The position numbers were made by a program, and so were the translations under genes. The notes beneath the pieces are model-generated. The model did no database searches. It saw only the letters and a list, made by a program, of their open reading frames with translations, and was not told the DNA's origin. A stretch of DNA of 64,000 bases from JAMZMI01 sp039944535. Lineage in GTDB: Bacteria > Bacteroidota > Bacteroidia > Cytophagales > Cyclobacteriaceae. Below are positions 34,877 through 44,164 of the stretch, in pieces (the first letter of the stretch is position 1; the number at the start of each line of letters is the position of its first letter). Location of the stretch: NCBI GenBank assembly GCA_039944535.1, contig JBDUYP010000022.1:186001-250000 (forward strand), in the 5' to 3' direction.

Positions 34877-36847
34877 CTATTTTTGTGGGGTTAGTTCAAT
34901 CATAGCATTTTTTGGCTTGGTTTCTTCCTCGCTAATGGCAGTGCCAACAGCGCGAGCCTCTTCAGCTCCAGCTTCATCGCCAGCCTTCTCCAGTAAATCC
35001 GCCTGCAGATTGTAATAAGTCACTTTGTATTTTTCATTTGGCTCAGCCTCCGCTCCCATCACGGCCCATCCGGCAGCCATTTTTAAAACCTCTGGAGACT
35101 CCCCGTATCTCTTCATGGTGAGACAATAATTATACAATGTCAGCGGCGTGACATCAATGATTTCCGCCTTTAGCGCCTTGTCTATCTCTTGAGCATATTC
35201 AGTCCACATCTGCTGACCGTAGTAAGCATTGATTTGAGCATACGTCATTAGTTTTTCAGTCCTGTCAAATCCGGAATTTTTGATTTCCGCCATGTAGGCA
35301 TCAAACCCTTCTGCATCAAAATCACGGGTTTTGTCTTCATTGTAAGTCACAAAACCCCATGAAGCTGCTACGTAAACGTTATAGATTTTATCATCCACTT
35401 CCTTCTTGTCAAACTCTTTGTAAAACTTAGCTCTGTTCTTGACTAAATACTGGAAAGATGGAGATTTGTAGTCTTTGAGGTATTCTTTTATCAATGTCCA
35501 GTTTTCCTCTTCCTTTAGCTTTTTCGCCTTTTGGTTGTTCAAATAATCACTGGCCACCGTGCTCATCTCATCACTCTTATACGCATTTTTCAGTGCTAGA
35601 AGATATGACTTCACCGTTTCGTAATCCCTGTTTCCTGATTCATACTGAGCCTCAAGAAATCCAAGATTTTTATCAGGACTCAAAGCATCTTTGGCATGCT
35701 GCATGAACTCCTCAATGGTGGTAGATCCAACAGTTTGGTGAACCACATTTTCGTCAGAATCTAGGTAAACATAGGTAGGGTAAGCCCTTACTCCAAATTG
35801 ATCTTTCAGGTCTATTCCTTCTCCTTTTTCCATATCAAACTTGGCGTTGATAAAGGTGTCATTGAAAAATGCCGCCAGGGTTGAGTCAGTAAACACATTT
35901 TTAGCCATTTGCTTACATGGTCCGCACCATGTGGTGTAAGCATCAAAAAAGATCAACTTATTCTCTTCTTTCGCTTTGGCTTTTACGCCTGCCCAATCAA
36001 GATCCTCAAACTGAATTCCTTTGCTTTCTTCAAATTTGGTCAGTGCTTCTTTTGCATAATCAATGAATGGCTCAGCTTCTGTATATCCGCTAAATCTTGA
36101 GATCAACTCGCCGTTTGAATCCAAAAACAGATAGGTCGGATAGCCTCTGATCTCGAACTTTTTATTCACTTCTACACCCTCACCTTTTTCGGCATTCATT
36201 TTCACATTGATAAAGTTCTCATTGTAGTAATCAGCCACTTTATCCAAGGTGAATACGTTTCTATCCATCTGGATACACGGGCGACACCATGTAGTGTAGG
36301 CATCAATGAAAATTGGTTTCCCTTCTTTTTTTGATTTTGCCAAAACATCGTCCCAAACAAATTCTTCTTCAAAGATGATAAAACGGGTATTTTCCAATCT
36401 GCTGATCCCGCTTTTTATAGCCAAACTGGCAAATTCATGAGATTTAGATGGATCTTTCTCAAAAGTATAAGCATTGCTGGAAGCCAACTGCTCTCCATCT
36501 GCAGAAAAGAATACGTATGCAGGGTACATCAACATTTGAAGCTTAGGGGCAAAGGCACTTCCAGCCTCTGATTGCATGTCTATTCTTATGCTCACGAAGT
36601 TGTCATTGTACAGGCCGGCAATACTGTCTACCGAAAACACCCCTTTGATAACCGCATCTGCACTTGGTCGTCCTTTCATATATGCATCTACGAAAATGAA
36701 CTTCTTCTCCTTCTCCGCTACTTTCATTGCTTCCTCCCAGCTCAAATCCCTAAAGTTTATTTGGGACTGAGCGAATACCCCAATAGTGCTCAGGGCTAGC
36801 GTCAAGGTAAGGAGCATTACTTTCCAATTGTTCTGGGTTCTTTTCAT
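34877..36847 (-). CDS. Periplasmic protein with three thioredoxin-like domains
   Basis: 656 residues from the ATG at 36847, with a signal peptide to IGVFAQ; an earlier in-frame ATG at 36868 adds only a charged heptapeptide. Three thioredoxin-like domains follow: 35-150, 160-275 and 280-395. The second has TTWCRPC (Cys188, Cys191), the third TTWCGPC (Cys308, Cys311). In the first the matching segment reads DAYMKGRPSADA, so both catalytic cysteines are replaced (Arg60, Ala63), although the cis-Pro segment MYPAYVF is kept. The last 260 residues are helical, TPR-like. A reductase or isomerase of disulfides in imported substrate, fed by the DsbD-like protein downstream, is likely. It follows susD by 33 bases. 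Confidence 0.85.
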   Translation of the reverse strand: MKRTQNNWKVMLLTLTLALSTIGVFAQSQINFRDLSWEEAMKVAEKEKKFIFVDAYMKGRPSADAVIKGVFSVDSIAGLYNDNFVSIRIDMQSEAGSAFAPKLQMLMYPAYVFFSADGEQLASSNAYTFEKDPSKSHEFASLAIKSGISRLENTRFIIFEEEFVWDDVLAKSKKEGKPIFIDAYTTWCRPCIQMDRNVFTLDKVADYYNENFINVKMNAEKGEGVEVNKKFEIRGYPTYLFLDSNGELISRFSGYTEAEPFIDYAKEALTKFEESKGIQFEDLDWAGVKAKAKEENKLIFFDAYTTWCGPCKQMAKNVFTDSTLAAFFNDTFINAKFDMEKGEGIDLKDQFGVRAYPTYVYLDSDENVVHQTVGSTTIEEFMQHAKDALSPDKNLGFLEAQYESGNRDYETVKSYLLALKNAYKSDEMSTVASDYLNNQKAKKLKEEENWTLIKEYLKDYKSPSFQYLVKNRAKFYKEFDKKEVDDKIYNVYVAASWGFVTYNEDKTRDFDAEGFDAYMAEIKNSGFDRTEKLMTYAQINAYYGQQMWTEYAQEIDKALKAEIIDVTPLTLYNYCLTMKRYGESPEVLKMAAGWAVMGAEAEPNEKYKVTYYNLQADLLEKAGDEAGAEEARAVGTAISEEETKPKNAMIELTPQK

Positions 36848-36880
36848 GGTTAATTTGTCTTTTTTCAATTTTTTTTTGTC

Positions 36881-38317
36881 TTAATTATTATATCCTGGGT
36901 TTTGCAAAATCACGTCCCCACTTAAGTCGATATCGATTTGTGGAATTGGCAACACTTTCAGTTCTTCAGAAAGGTTGGGATTTCTTAGTGGCCGACCCGT
37001 TCTGATAAGATCGAACCTGTGTAATCCTTCAAAAGCAAGTTCAAACTTTCTTTCTTCCAGTATCTTATTTATCAATACATCTGAGTCCGGAAAGTCACCC
37101 ATCGTCAGGTCTGAATTATTTTCAAAAACCCGATTTCTTATTTGATTGATAATATCCACAGACTCCTGATTGACTCCAGCAGTACTAGCCAGGGCTTCTG
37201 CCCTCGTCAAAAGCACTTCAGAAAGTCTTATCACCGGCACATTGTCTCGCCCGTATGATTCAGGGAACTTGAAGGTAGATCGGCGATCAGCTGTCAGATG
37301 CTGGTTGTAGAAGGTGTCGCCTGCGTAAATTAAAGTGTCCTTCCGAAGATCTCCATCCTCATATGTGGCAATAAAGTCCTCATCTGCCCACAGCGAAAGC
37401 TTAAAAAAGTATGAGAAAGAGATGTCATTGTTGCCCATTTGGTCAAGAGAAAAAGGGAAACCAAAAACGTATTCTCTGGAAAAGGTTGTCAGATTTCTGG
37501 CGCTATTGTCTGGAAACAAGTCCAAAATATCTGGCTCGAAAATGTACACATCCGCCATGTCGATTACTTGCTTTGCGTATTCGGCTGCATTGGAAAAATC
37601 ACCCATATACAAGTAAATCCTGGCAAGTAGTGCTTTTGCCCCCCCTACTGTTGCTCGAGAACGAGTGTCGAGATTTGAGCTGTATGACTCTGGTAAGAAC
37701 TCAATACTCTCTGTCAAATCCTTAATGATCTGATTATAGGTTTCCTGAACAGTGGATCTGGCAACTGCCGGGTCATCAAAACTGTACCCCTGAAAGGGAG
37801 TCAACTGAAGTGGAAGCCCTAGTCCATCCATTTTTCCTACCAAGGCTCCATCTCCGAACATGACAAGCAGCTTATGATACGCATAGGCTCTGATGAATTT
37901 AGCCTCCGCTATATGCTGCTGCTCCATATCTTCGTTGTACTTGCCAAATTCCGGTATTTTCACGATTAAACTATTGGCGAGATTTATTACGGAATAGAGA
38001 TCCAACCAAAAACCAGCAACAGTGGCATCTTCCGGAGACAGTCCTCCATCTATGAATTTGACATAAAATTCGACTTCATCGGAATCTACGATCTCAGTAG
38101 TGAAATCCGCAAACATGTAATGGATACCCGTAGTAGCATAAGCCAGTTCCAAATATGCTTCACCAAGCGCTCGTTCTGCAAGAGCTTCTTCACTGAAAAC
38201 GTCTGTTTCTACAAGTGTATCTTCGGGTTTAATATCCAAATACTTGTCACAGCTCGACAGTATTGTCACAGCAACTATCAGAACAAAAATGTGTGATCTA
38301 TACAATTTACCTACCAT
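36881..38317 (-). CDS. SusD/RagB-family outer-membrane lipoprotein
   Basis: 478 residues. Signal peptide with lipobox ILSSC, then the SusD start DKYLDIKPEDTLVETDVFS. TPR-like helices include AEAKFIRAYAYHKLLVMFG, the classic SusD segment, and KALLARIYLYMGDFSNAAEYAKQVID. The C-terminal portion has LSEVLLTRAEALA and FELAFEGLHRFDLIRTGR. One base separates it from the susC-like gene. It forms the lid of the SusC transporter. Next to thioredoxin, DsbD and peptidase genes and without glycosidases, the imported substrate is more likely peptide (RagB-like use) than glycan. Confidence 0.95.
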   Translation of the reverse strand: MVGKLYRSHIFVLIVAVTILSSCDKYLDIKPEDTLVETDVFSEEALAERALGEAYLELAYATTGIHYMFADFTTEIVDSDEVEFYVKFIDGGLSPEDATVAGFWLDLYSVINLANSLIVKIPEFGKYNEDMEQQHIAEAKFIRAYAYHKLLVMFGDGALVGKMDGLGLPLQLTPFQGYSFDDPAVARSTVQETYNQIIKDLTESIEFLPESYSSNLDTRSRATVGGAKALLARIYLYMGDFSNAAEYAKQVIDMADVYIFEPDILDLFPDNSARNLTTFSREYVFGFPFSLDQMGNNDISFSYFFKLSLWADEDFIATYEDGDLRKDTLIYAGDTFYNQHLTADRRSTFKFPESYGRDNVPVIRLSEVLLTRAEALASTAGVNQESVDIINQIRNRVFENNSDLTMGDFPDSDVLINKILEERKFELAFEGLHRFDLIRTGRPLRNPNLSEELKVLPIPQIDIDLSGDVILQNPGYNN

Positions 38318-38318
38318 C

Positions 38319-41300
38319 CTAAAATCCTAGATTAATTCCTATTTGAGTGATTTGAGCCTGCGGCATTGTCAACTCATCTATCCCGCCACTGAGTGCATTT
38401 GAGCCATGCGCACTCACCTCTGGGTCAAGTCCTGTATATTTTGTCAATGTCCACAGATTAGTCCCTCGCACATAAATACTGCACGTCCTCACCATTCCGT
38501 TAGTTTTAGATAATATGTGAGCGGGCAAATTATAGGTCAGCTGGGCTGTTTTCAGTCTCACATAAGACCCATCTTCTAAAAACCTCGAAGACTCACGGCT
38601 CGTCGTGTAGTCGTAGGTTGCGTCATTCTCGGTGGGATCGTCCGGCTTTCGTATGGAAGCATTTCTCAATGCCGGAACAGAGGTATCATGCCCCAAAATC
38701 TTCCAGTAGTTATTGAGTTCTGCTAGCATATTGTTTCCACGCCCTGTGGAATATGTCATGAGTGAGGCTTTGGATCCATTGAACATTTTGTTGCCGTAGG
38801 AATATGTAAATGACATATTCAACTCGAAGTTTTTAAAAGTCAATATATTGTTGAACCCGCCAAAAAAATCTGGCTGATTAGATCCATAAATTTTCCTGTG
38901 TCGTTCCAGGTTATCATCTACTCTCCATCGTCCCTCCGGAGGATTATCACTCACTACACCATCTCCATCTCGCCAGAGGGGATCTCCCGTCATTGGGTCA
39001 ACGCCCACCCACTGGTACAAAAAGAACAGCCCGGCCTGAGAGCCCTCCTTCAAGTATTTATTACCTGTAGGTGTTCGGCCAAGGTAGCCTCCCTGTTGAT
39101 TGAGTTTGATGATTTTGTTCTGGTTGCGAGACACATTAAAAGAAGTTCGCCACTTTAATGCCCCTAAGTTGAAATTGGTATTGGTGCTAAATTCAATCCC
39201 TTGATTTTTCATATCTCCAAGGTTTTGTTCCTGAGAACTATAGCCCAGATAATACGGCACTGTAGAACTGAATAACAAGTTTTTGGTTCTTTTGTAGTAC
39301 ATATCCACCGTAAAATCGAGTTTACCGTCCCAGAGCGTCGCATCCACACCTACATCCCAGGATTGGGTCTTTTGCCACTCGATATTGGGGTTCGGTGGTT
39401 GATCCACTTCCAAAACACCGAGGTTTCCGTATTGGACATCTGAAAAAACATACTGTCCCTGAAAACCATAATAAGATGTAAACCCACTTCCCTGAATACC
39501 TGAAAAACCTAAACTCGCTCTCAATTTCAGATCTTCGATAAGTGAAACATCCTTAAGAAAACCCTCCTCTGAGAGACGCCATCCGGCGGAGAATGCAGGA
39601 AATCCTACGTATCTATTGTTAGCAGCAAATCTTGACGATCCGTCCATACGATAAGTAACTCCGGCCAGGTACTTGTTTTTATAATGATAGTTGGCTCTTA
39701 CGAAATAAGACACCAGGGCCCACTCTCGGGTAATAGCAGAACGAACTCTTCGGTCTGCAGAATTTGTCGCTTGAATACTTATGATATTGTCATTTGGAAA
39801 ATTAACAGCCGAGACACCAAGCGTGCTTTCCGTACTACTCTCCATGCTCTGTCCTATTACCACGGATGTGTTATGATCGCCGTTGATGGCCCTGTTTAAG
39901 GTGAGGGTATTGTTTACAACAAATTTTCTATTCTGAACAGATGTTTCGATAGCCTCCCCATCGGGCAACAAACCCGGTGCAGCACTTTTCCTGCTGAAGG
40001 CATGAGAGTTAAATATATCAATTCCGACTTCCGACCGTAGGGCTAGCCAGTCATATAAATCAATCTGACCATAAATAGTGCTCACCACTCTTGTATCTTC
40101 AAGCGCGTTGATGTTTTTATTGGCTATGGCCAATGGGTTTGTTTTGTCTGCTCCTGATAGCTTGGACATATCCTGAAAGAAAAGATAGTCCCCATTGTCA
40201 TCAAAAATAGGCTCAGAAGGTGGTGCCTGAACAGCATTGTAATATATTTCTTGTGCATTGAGCGCACTGTTTTCCGTATAGGTTATTGTACTATTTGAAC
40301 CAAAAACCAAAAAGTCGGTTGACTGATAGTTTAGATTTATACGTCCTGAGTACCGTTCGAAATCCTGGTTAATAATATAAGATGGCTGGTTGGTATATGA
40401 GCCACTGATATAGTATTGGCCTTTGTCTTCACCACCAGACATGGTCACCCCTACTTCTTTCATTGCCGCTGCGCGGATTACTTTATCCTGCCAGTTAGTA
40501 TTGGCGGTACCAGTCACATATTCGTAACCATAGTATTTATTGAGGATCGTTCTGTACTGATCTCCATTCAAAAGTTTATAAGTATCAACAGGCTTAGTCA
40601 CACCCGTAGAATACCTTAAATCTAGTCTTGGAGCACCTCTGGTGCCTTTTTTTGTAGTGATCAAAATCACACCAGCTGCCCCCCGTGAGCCATAAATAGA
40701 AGTGGCATATGAGTCTTTTAGTATTTCAACAGACTCAATGTCGGCCGGGTTGAGATTAGAAAGAGGGTTTCTTTCAAATTCGGATTGGAGGGTAAAGCTT
40801 GAAGATACCCTTGTACCACCACCCGTTGAAACCAATCCTGATGATGAGGGACTGAAGCTGGTTGTATTGAGGTCTTGGCCTGTGCCATATACCGGCACTC
40901 CGTCAATGACTATGAGTGGATTGTTGGCGTCACCGCTCAGAGATGTAAGCCCTCTGATGGTTATGGATGTGGCAGACCCTGGCACTCCTGAACTTGAGTT
41001 TACAAAAACCCCGGCTGCTTTTCCCGCAAGGGCATTATCGAAAGATAGTGCAGTTGTACTTTCTATATCTTTTGACGAAACTGAAGATATGGCGCCTGTA
41101 AACTCACCTCTCTTTTGGCTTCCATAACCGGTGACTACAACCTCGTCAAGTCCCGTAATGGAAGGTTTTAAGGGAATAACCTTTAGGTTGATCAGTTGCA
41201 AAATTGGCACTAGCTGAGTCTCATAACCAACAGCCGATATGGCAACAGTATCCTTGGAATTGGCTTGCAGGCTAAAATTTCCATCTACATCTGAAGCGGT

Positions 41301-41462
41301 ACCCTTATGGGTGCCTTTGATTCCGACGGTAGCTCCTATCACGGGGCTATTATCATCACTGCCGATGATTTGAAGTTTTATCAACTTTGTTGATTCCTCT
41401 TCTTGTGCAAAAGCACCAATCATCAAAGAAAAAAATAAGACTGAAAGGAACAGTGCTCTCAT
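38319..41462 (-). CDS. SusC/RagA-family TonB-dependent receptor
   Basis: 1047 residues from the ATG at 41462, which starts the signal peptide MRALFLSVLFFSLMIGAFAQ; the open frame extends to 41543 but runs through a terminator hairpin and is not needed. N-terminal carboxypeptidase-like domain (VIGATVGIKGTHKGTASDVDG), plug with VVTGYGSQKR, ITIRGLTSL, PLIVIDGVPVYG, IESVEILKDSYATSIYGSRG, then a 22-strand barrel ending in GINLGF with terminal Phe as usual for outer-membrane proteins. Partner of the SusD-like lipoprotein. Expression may depend on the sigma/FecR pair upstream and on passage through the terminator at 41497-41529. Confidence 0.95.
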   Translation of the reverse strand: MRALFLSVLFFSLMIGAFAQEEESTKLIKLQIIGSDDNSPVIGATVGIKGTHKGTASDVDGNFSLQANSKDTVAISAVGYETQLVPILQLINLKVIPLKPSITGLDEVVVTGYGSQKRGEFTGAISSVSSKDIESTTALSFDNALAGKAAGVFVNSSSGVPGSATSITIRGLTSLSGDANNPLIVIDGVPVYGTGQDLNTTSFSPSSSGLVSTGGGTRVSSSFTLQSEFERNPLSNLNPADIESVEILKDSYATSIYGSRGAAGVILITTKKGTRGAPRLDLRYSTGVTKPVDTYKLLNGDQYRTILNKYYGYEYVTGTANTNWQDKVIRAAAMKEVGVTMSGGEDKGQYYISGSYTNQPSYIINQDFERYSGRINLNYQSTDFLVFGSNSTITYTENSALNAQEIYYNAVQAPPSEPIFDDNGDYLFFQDMSKLSGADKTNPLAIANKNINALEDTRVVSTIYGQIDLYDWLALRSEVGIDIFNSHAFSRKSAAPGLLPDGEAIETSVQNRKFVVNNTLTLNRAINGDHNTSVVIGQSMESSTESTLGVSAVNFPNDNIISIQATNSADRRVRSAITREWALVSYFVRANYHYKNKYLAGVTYRMDGSSRFAANNRYVGFPAFSAGWRLSEEGFLKDVSLIEDLKLRASLGFSGIQGSGFTSYYGFQGQYVFSDVQYGNLGVLEVDQPPNPNIEWQKTQSWDVGVDATLWDGKLDFTVDMYYKRTKNLLFSSTVPYYLGYSSQEQNLGDMKNQGIEFSTNTNFNLGALKWRTSFNVSRNQNKIIKLNQQGGYLGRTPTGNKYLKEGSQAGLFFLYQWVGVDPMTGDPLWRDGDGVVSDNPPEGRWRVDDNLERHRKIYGSNQPDFFGGFNNILTFKNFELNMSFTYSYGNKMFNGSKASLMTYSTGRGNNMLAELNNYWKILGHDTSVPALRNASIRKPDDPTENDATYDYTTSRESSRFLEDGSYVRLKTAQLTYNLPAHILSKTNGMVRTCSIYVRGTNLWTLTKYTGLDPEVSAHGSNALSGGIDELTMPQAQITQIGINLGF

Positions 41463-41496
41463 AGTGAAAGAAGGGTTATGAAGTGAAAACATCCTG

Positions 41497-41529
41497 AAAA
41501 AAACTTGCCCTGCATCAGAGCAGGGCAAG
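41497..41529 (-). terminator. Perfect intrinsic terminator between kelch lipoprotein gene and susC-like gene
   Basis: Minus-strand CTTGCCCTGC pairs perfectly with GCAGGGCAAG (41504-41529, six-base loop) and runs into seven T. It lies 20 bases after the stop of the kelch-type gene and 35 bases before the susC-like start, in the same direction as both. Confidence 0.88.
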
Positions 41530-41549
41530 CTACAAATCATCACTAGATA

Positions 41550-42974
41550 TTATTCAACACCTTTTCCTTTCCAGACATCGCTAAGATATGTCTGTACCTC
41601 ATCAACGATCGGACCTTTACCTCCAATTAGATAAATATTCAATCCATCCACAATTACTCCGAAATCACTTCGGCCGGTGAATGTATTTGGAATAGCGAAT
41701 GCATCTGTTTCAGCTACTTCAGCCCATGTTACGCCATCTTCGGACACCCACATGTCAGCATATTGTACGCCATCGGCTCCTTCACCACCTATTAAAAACA
41801 ATTTACCATTGAAAGCGAACACTTCAGCCGCTTTGCGAGCAGGGAATGCTGCTGCGCTTGACTCTTCAGTCCAAGTTGCTCCATCAGTAGAGCTCCAGAC
41901 ATCATTTAACAGAACGCTACCTCCATCAAGACCTCCGAAGATCCACATTTTGCCGTCAAAGACAATTGAGGCTGGTGCTGTTCTAGCCGGGAAAGCGGCT
42001 GACTCGGTAACCTGAGTGTAGGTTGTTCCATCAGTGGTGCTCCAAACATCATTGAGAGGTGCTCCTAGCGCTCCAAAAAAGCCAGCTCCATTTCCTCCAA
42101 TTACCCACATTTTACTGTCATAATTCAAAGCAGTAACATCCTCTCTCGCTGAGAAAGTTATAGAGTCAACAAGAGTGTGTTTGGTCCAAGCTAGACCATC
42201 AGTAGAGCTCCAAACATCATTAACAGGATCATCGAATGGTCTGTTTCCTTCCTCATCCTGTCTTCCTCTAGCCCATCCTCCAATTGACCAGATTTTACCA
42301 TTGAAATCTTCTACCATTCCAACGCTTCGTCCTTGTGGCATTAGATATCCTTCCTCTTCATCGACATAGTTATATTGGGTGTCTCGTGCATCTACCATAG
42401 TCCAGGTAGCCCCTTCGTCAGATGACATATACGTGCCTACAATATCTGTTGTAGCAAACGAAGAAGTGTTTTTCGTATAGCCATAAACGAATAAATTACC
42501 GCCAACAGTTGCAGTTCTCACCACTTCGTAAGCATCCCATTGTTCTTCTGTTACTTTATTCCATGAAACAGTTTCCGGGTCAACCTGCGATACATTTACT
42601 GAAACGGTGTAAATATTTGCGGTTCCATCTTCAGCAATAACCGTGTAATCTATCGGGCTTGAAAAATCATTTACAGTTACGCCACTTTCTTGTTCTACAT
42701 CCGCGACAGTCACTGTGTTCTCGTCCACAGTTTCATAAACAGCTACTAAAGCTGTAACGTCCGTTCCAAAAGGAAGACTGTCCGTTCCATTGGTAATGGT
42801 AAGGCCCGCTTGATCTATTGTAAAGTCGGCAGTGAAGCCATCAAGGCTAAAGCCGATTAGGCCAGTCAGGTCACTCAGTTTTTCATCATCATCGTTACAT
42901 GAAAACAAAAATGACAAGGATAACCCCAGCGTTAGTACTGCCAGTAGTCGGAAGTTTGGTAAGCGTTTGTTCAT
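41550..42974 (-). CDS. Kelch-type beta-propeller lipoprotein
   Basis: 474 residues. Lipobox LFSC followed by an acidic stretch DDDEK, so probably surface-exposed. Residues about 45-135 form an Ig/cadherin-like domain (YTVIAEDGTANIYTVSVNV) as in DUF5018-type SusE-like proteins. Residues about 140-470 hold six repeats ending in IGG or FGG followed by NDVWSSTDG: SIGGWARG, VIGGNGAG, IFGGLDGG, LIGGEGAD, LIGGKGP, a kelch-like propeller. Located between FecR and the susC-like gene. A substrate-binding accessory protein of the SusCD pair is the best guess; an unusual order, as such proteins normally follow susD. Confidence 0.82.
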   Translation of the reverse strand: MNKRLPNFRLLAVLTLGLSLSFLFSCNDDDEKLSDLTGLIGFSLDGFTADFTIDQAGLTITNGTDSLPFGTDVTALVAVYETVDENTVTVADVEQESGVTVNDFSSPIDYTVIAEDGTANIYTVSVNVSQVDPETVSWNKVTEEQWDAYEVVRTATVGGNLFVYGYTKNTSSFATTDIVGTYMSSDEGATWTMVDARDTQYNYVDEEEGYLMPQGRSVGMVEDFNGKIWSIGGWARGRQDEEGNRPFDDPVNDVWSSTDGLAWTKHTLVDSITFSAREDVTALNYDSKMWVIGGNGAGFFGALGAPLNDVWSTTDGTTYTQVTESAAFPARTAPASIVFDGKMWIFGGLDGGSVLLNDVWSSTDGATWTEESSAAAFPARKAAEVFAFNGKLFLIGGEGADGVQYADMWVSEDGVTWAEVAETDAFAIPNTFTGRSDFGVIVDGLNIYLIGGKGPIVDEVQTYLSDVWKGKGVE

Positions 42975-43008
42975 GATTTAATTTGGTTTGGTTTGTGAAT
43001 AATTTCAG

Positions 43009-44052
43009 TTAAATGCACGCCCCTTCAATAGATACGGTCTTCCCTCTTATCTCATAACTGATATTGGGTGCTCCCATCATCGAAGTGATTATTTTTTCAA
43101 GTGTTTCGTTTTCAAATTCTCCTGAGTATGAGTTTTTTGTGATACAGCCACTGACTTTTATCTCAACTCCATACCACCTCTCTAGTCTCTTGATTACCTT
43201 GGATGAGTCCGCTTCATTGAAGTATAATAAGCCATCTTTCCAGCCAAAGAGCTCTTTTGCATCAAAATTCTCTCCTTTATCTACAGAGCCATCTACTTTG
43301 CTGATAGCCATATACTCCGTTTTACGTACTTTAAGTGCTGGAATAAGCTTGACTAACGGTATAGTTTTTACTGGTTCGGGAATTATAAGTTTGATCAATG
43401 GCGTTAATTCTTTGCTCTCGCTTACTTCCGCTTGTCCATCTTCTACGGCCACAATTACTTCGTCATCATCTTCGAAAGCTGAGATACTCAGTGCTGAATT
43501 GTCTACCGTAGTTGATATATTACCTGCATGTACCACAAGCGGCCTATTTGTCTCTCTAGTGTCAAAAAATGCTTCTCCTGATAAAAACACTTGTCGGTTT
43601 TGATTAGTCATGTGTACCGGATAGCTAATAGAACTTCCGGAAGCAAGTGTTACTTTAGACCCATCACTAAGGGTATAGACAATCGGCCCATTCTGATCAG
43701 AATGATATGTCATATACTCTTCCGAATGATTCATTGATTTGAAAACGAACAAGCCAGCGGTCAACACTACGGCAATAGATGCCGCAATCTTCATCCATGG
43801 TTTAAACCATGAAACCTCTTTGGTGTCCTCAATTTGAGTTCTAACCTTTTCAAAACTGCTTTCGAAATAAGCTTGATCCATTCTGGTCTCTTGATTTGGT
43901 AGTTGAAATTCCTCCCAGTCAGTCTCTATCATTTTAAGCATCTCTTGATTGGCTTCTGACTGTTCCAGCCATTTCGCCATTTCAATGAGTTCTTCTGGAG
44001 AGCACTTTCCTTCCAAATACTTTTCTAAAAGTTTACTGTTGTTCGTCTTCAT
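43009..44052 (-). CDS. FecR-family anti-sigma factor
   Basis: 347 residues from the ATG at 44052; the frame continues nine codons upstream through a Tyr-rich stretch that is unlikely to be translated. N-terminal cytoplasmic helices (KLLEKYLEGKCSPEELIEMA), one transmembrane helix (WMKIAASIAVVLTAGLFVF, about 90-110), FecR domain (YTLSDGSKVTLASGSSISYP, FLSGEAFFDTR) and a C-terminal STN/DUF4974-like domain (YFNEADSSKVIKRLERWYGV) that contacts the SusC N-terminus in other systems. It holds the sigma factor inactive until SusC reports substrate. 34 bases upstream of the kelch gene and 112 bases after the sigma gene. Confidence 0.9.
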   Translation of the reverse strand: MKTNNSKLLEKYLEGKCSPEELIEMAKWLEQSEANQEMLKMIETDWEEFQLPNQETRMDQAYFESSFEKVRTQIEDTKEVSWFKPWMKIAASIAVVLTAGLFVFKSMNHSEEYMTYHSDQNGPIVYTLSDGSKVTLASGSSISYPVHMTNQNRQVFLSGEAFFDTRETNRPLVVHAGNISTTVDNSALSISAFEDDDEVIVAVEDGQAEVSESKELTPLIKLIIPEPVKTIPLVKLIPALKVRKTEYMAISKVDGSVDKGENFDAKELFGWKDGLLYFNEADSSKVIKRLERWYGVEIKVSGCITKNSYSGEFENETLEKIITSMMGAPNISYEIRGKTVSIEGACI

Positions 44053-44164
44053 TTTGGGGTTGTAATAATAGTAATACACTTAACCCTGGTGGTGCACCCA
44101 CCTCAGGGTTAATGTTTTTTATGCTTTTTTAAAAATTTAAAGTAAAATCTATGTTTGCTGGATT

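Noticed and set aside
41463..41543. Upstream extension of the SusC-like frame
   Set aside because: It would place 27 residues ahead of a clear signal peptide and run through the terminator hairpin at 41504-41529.
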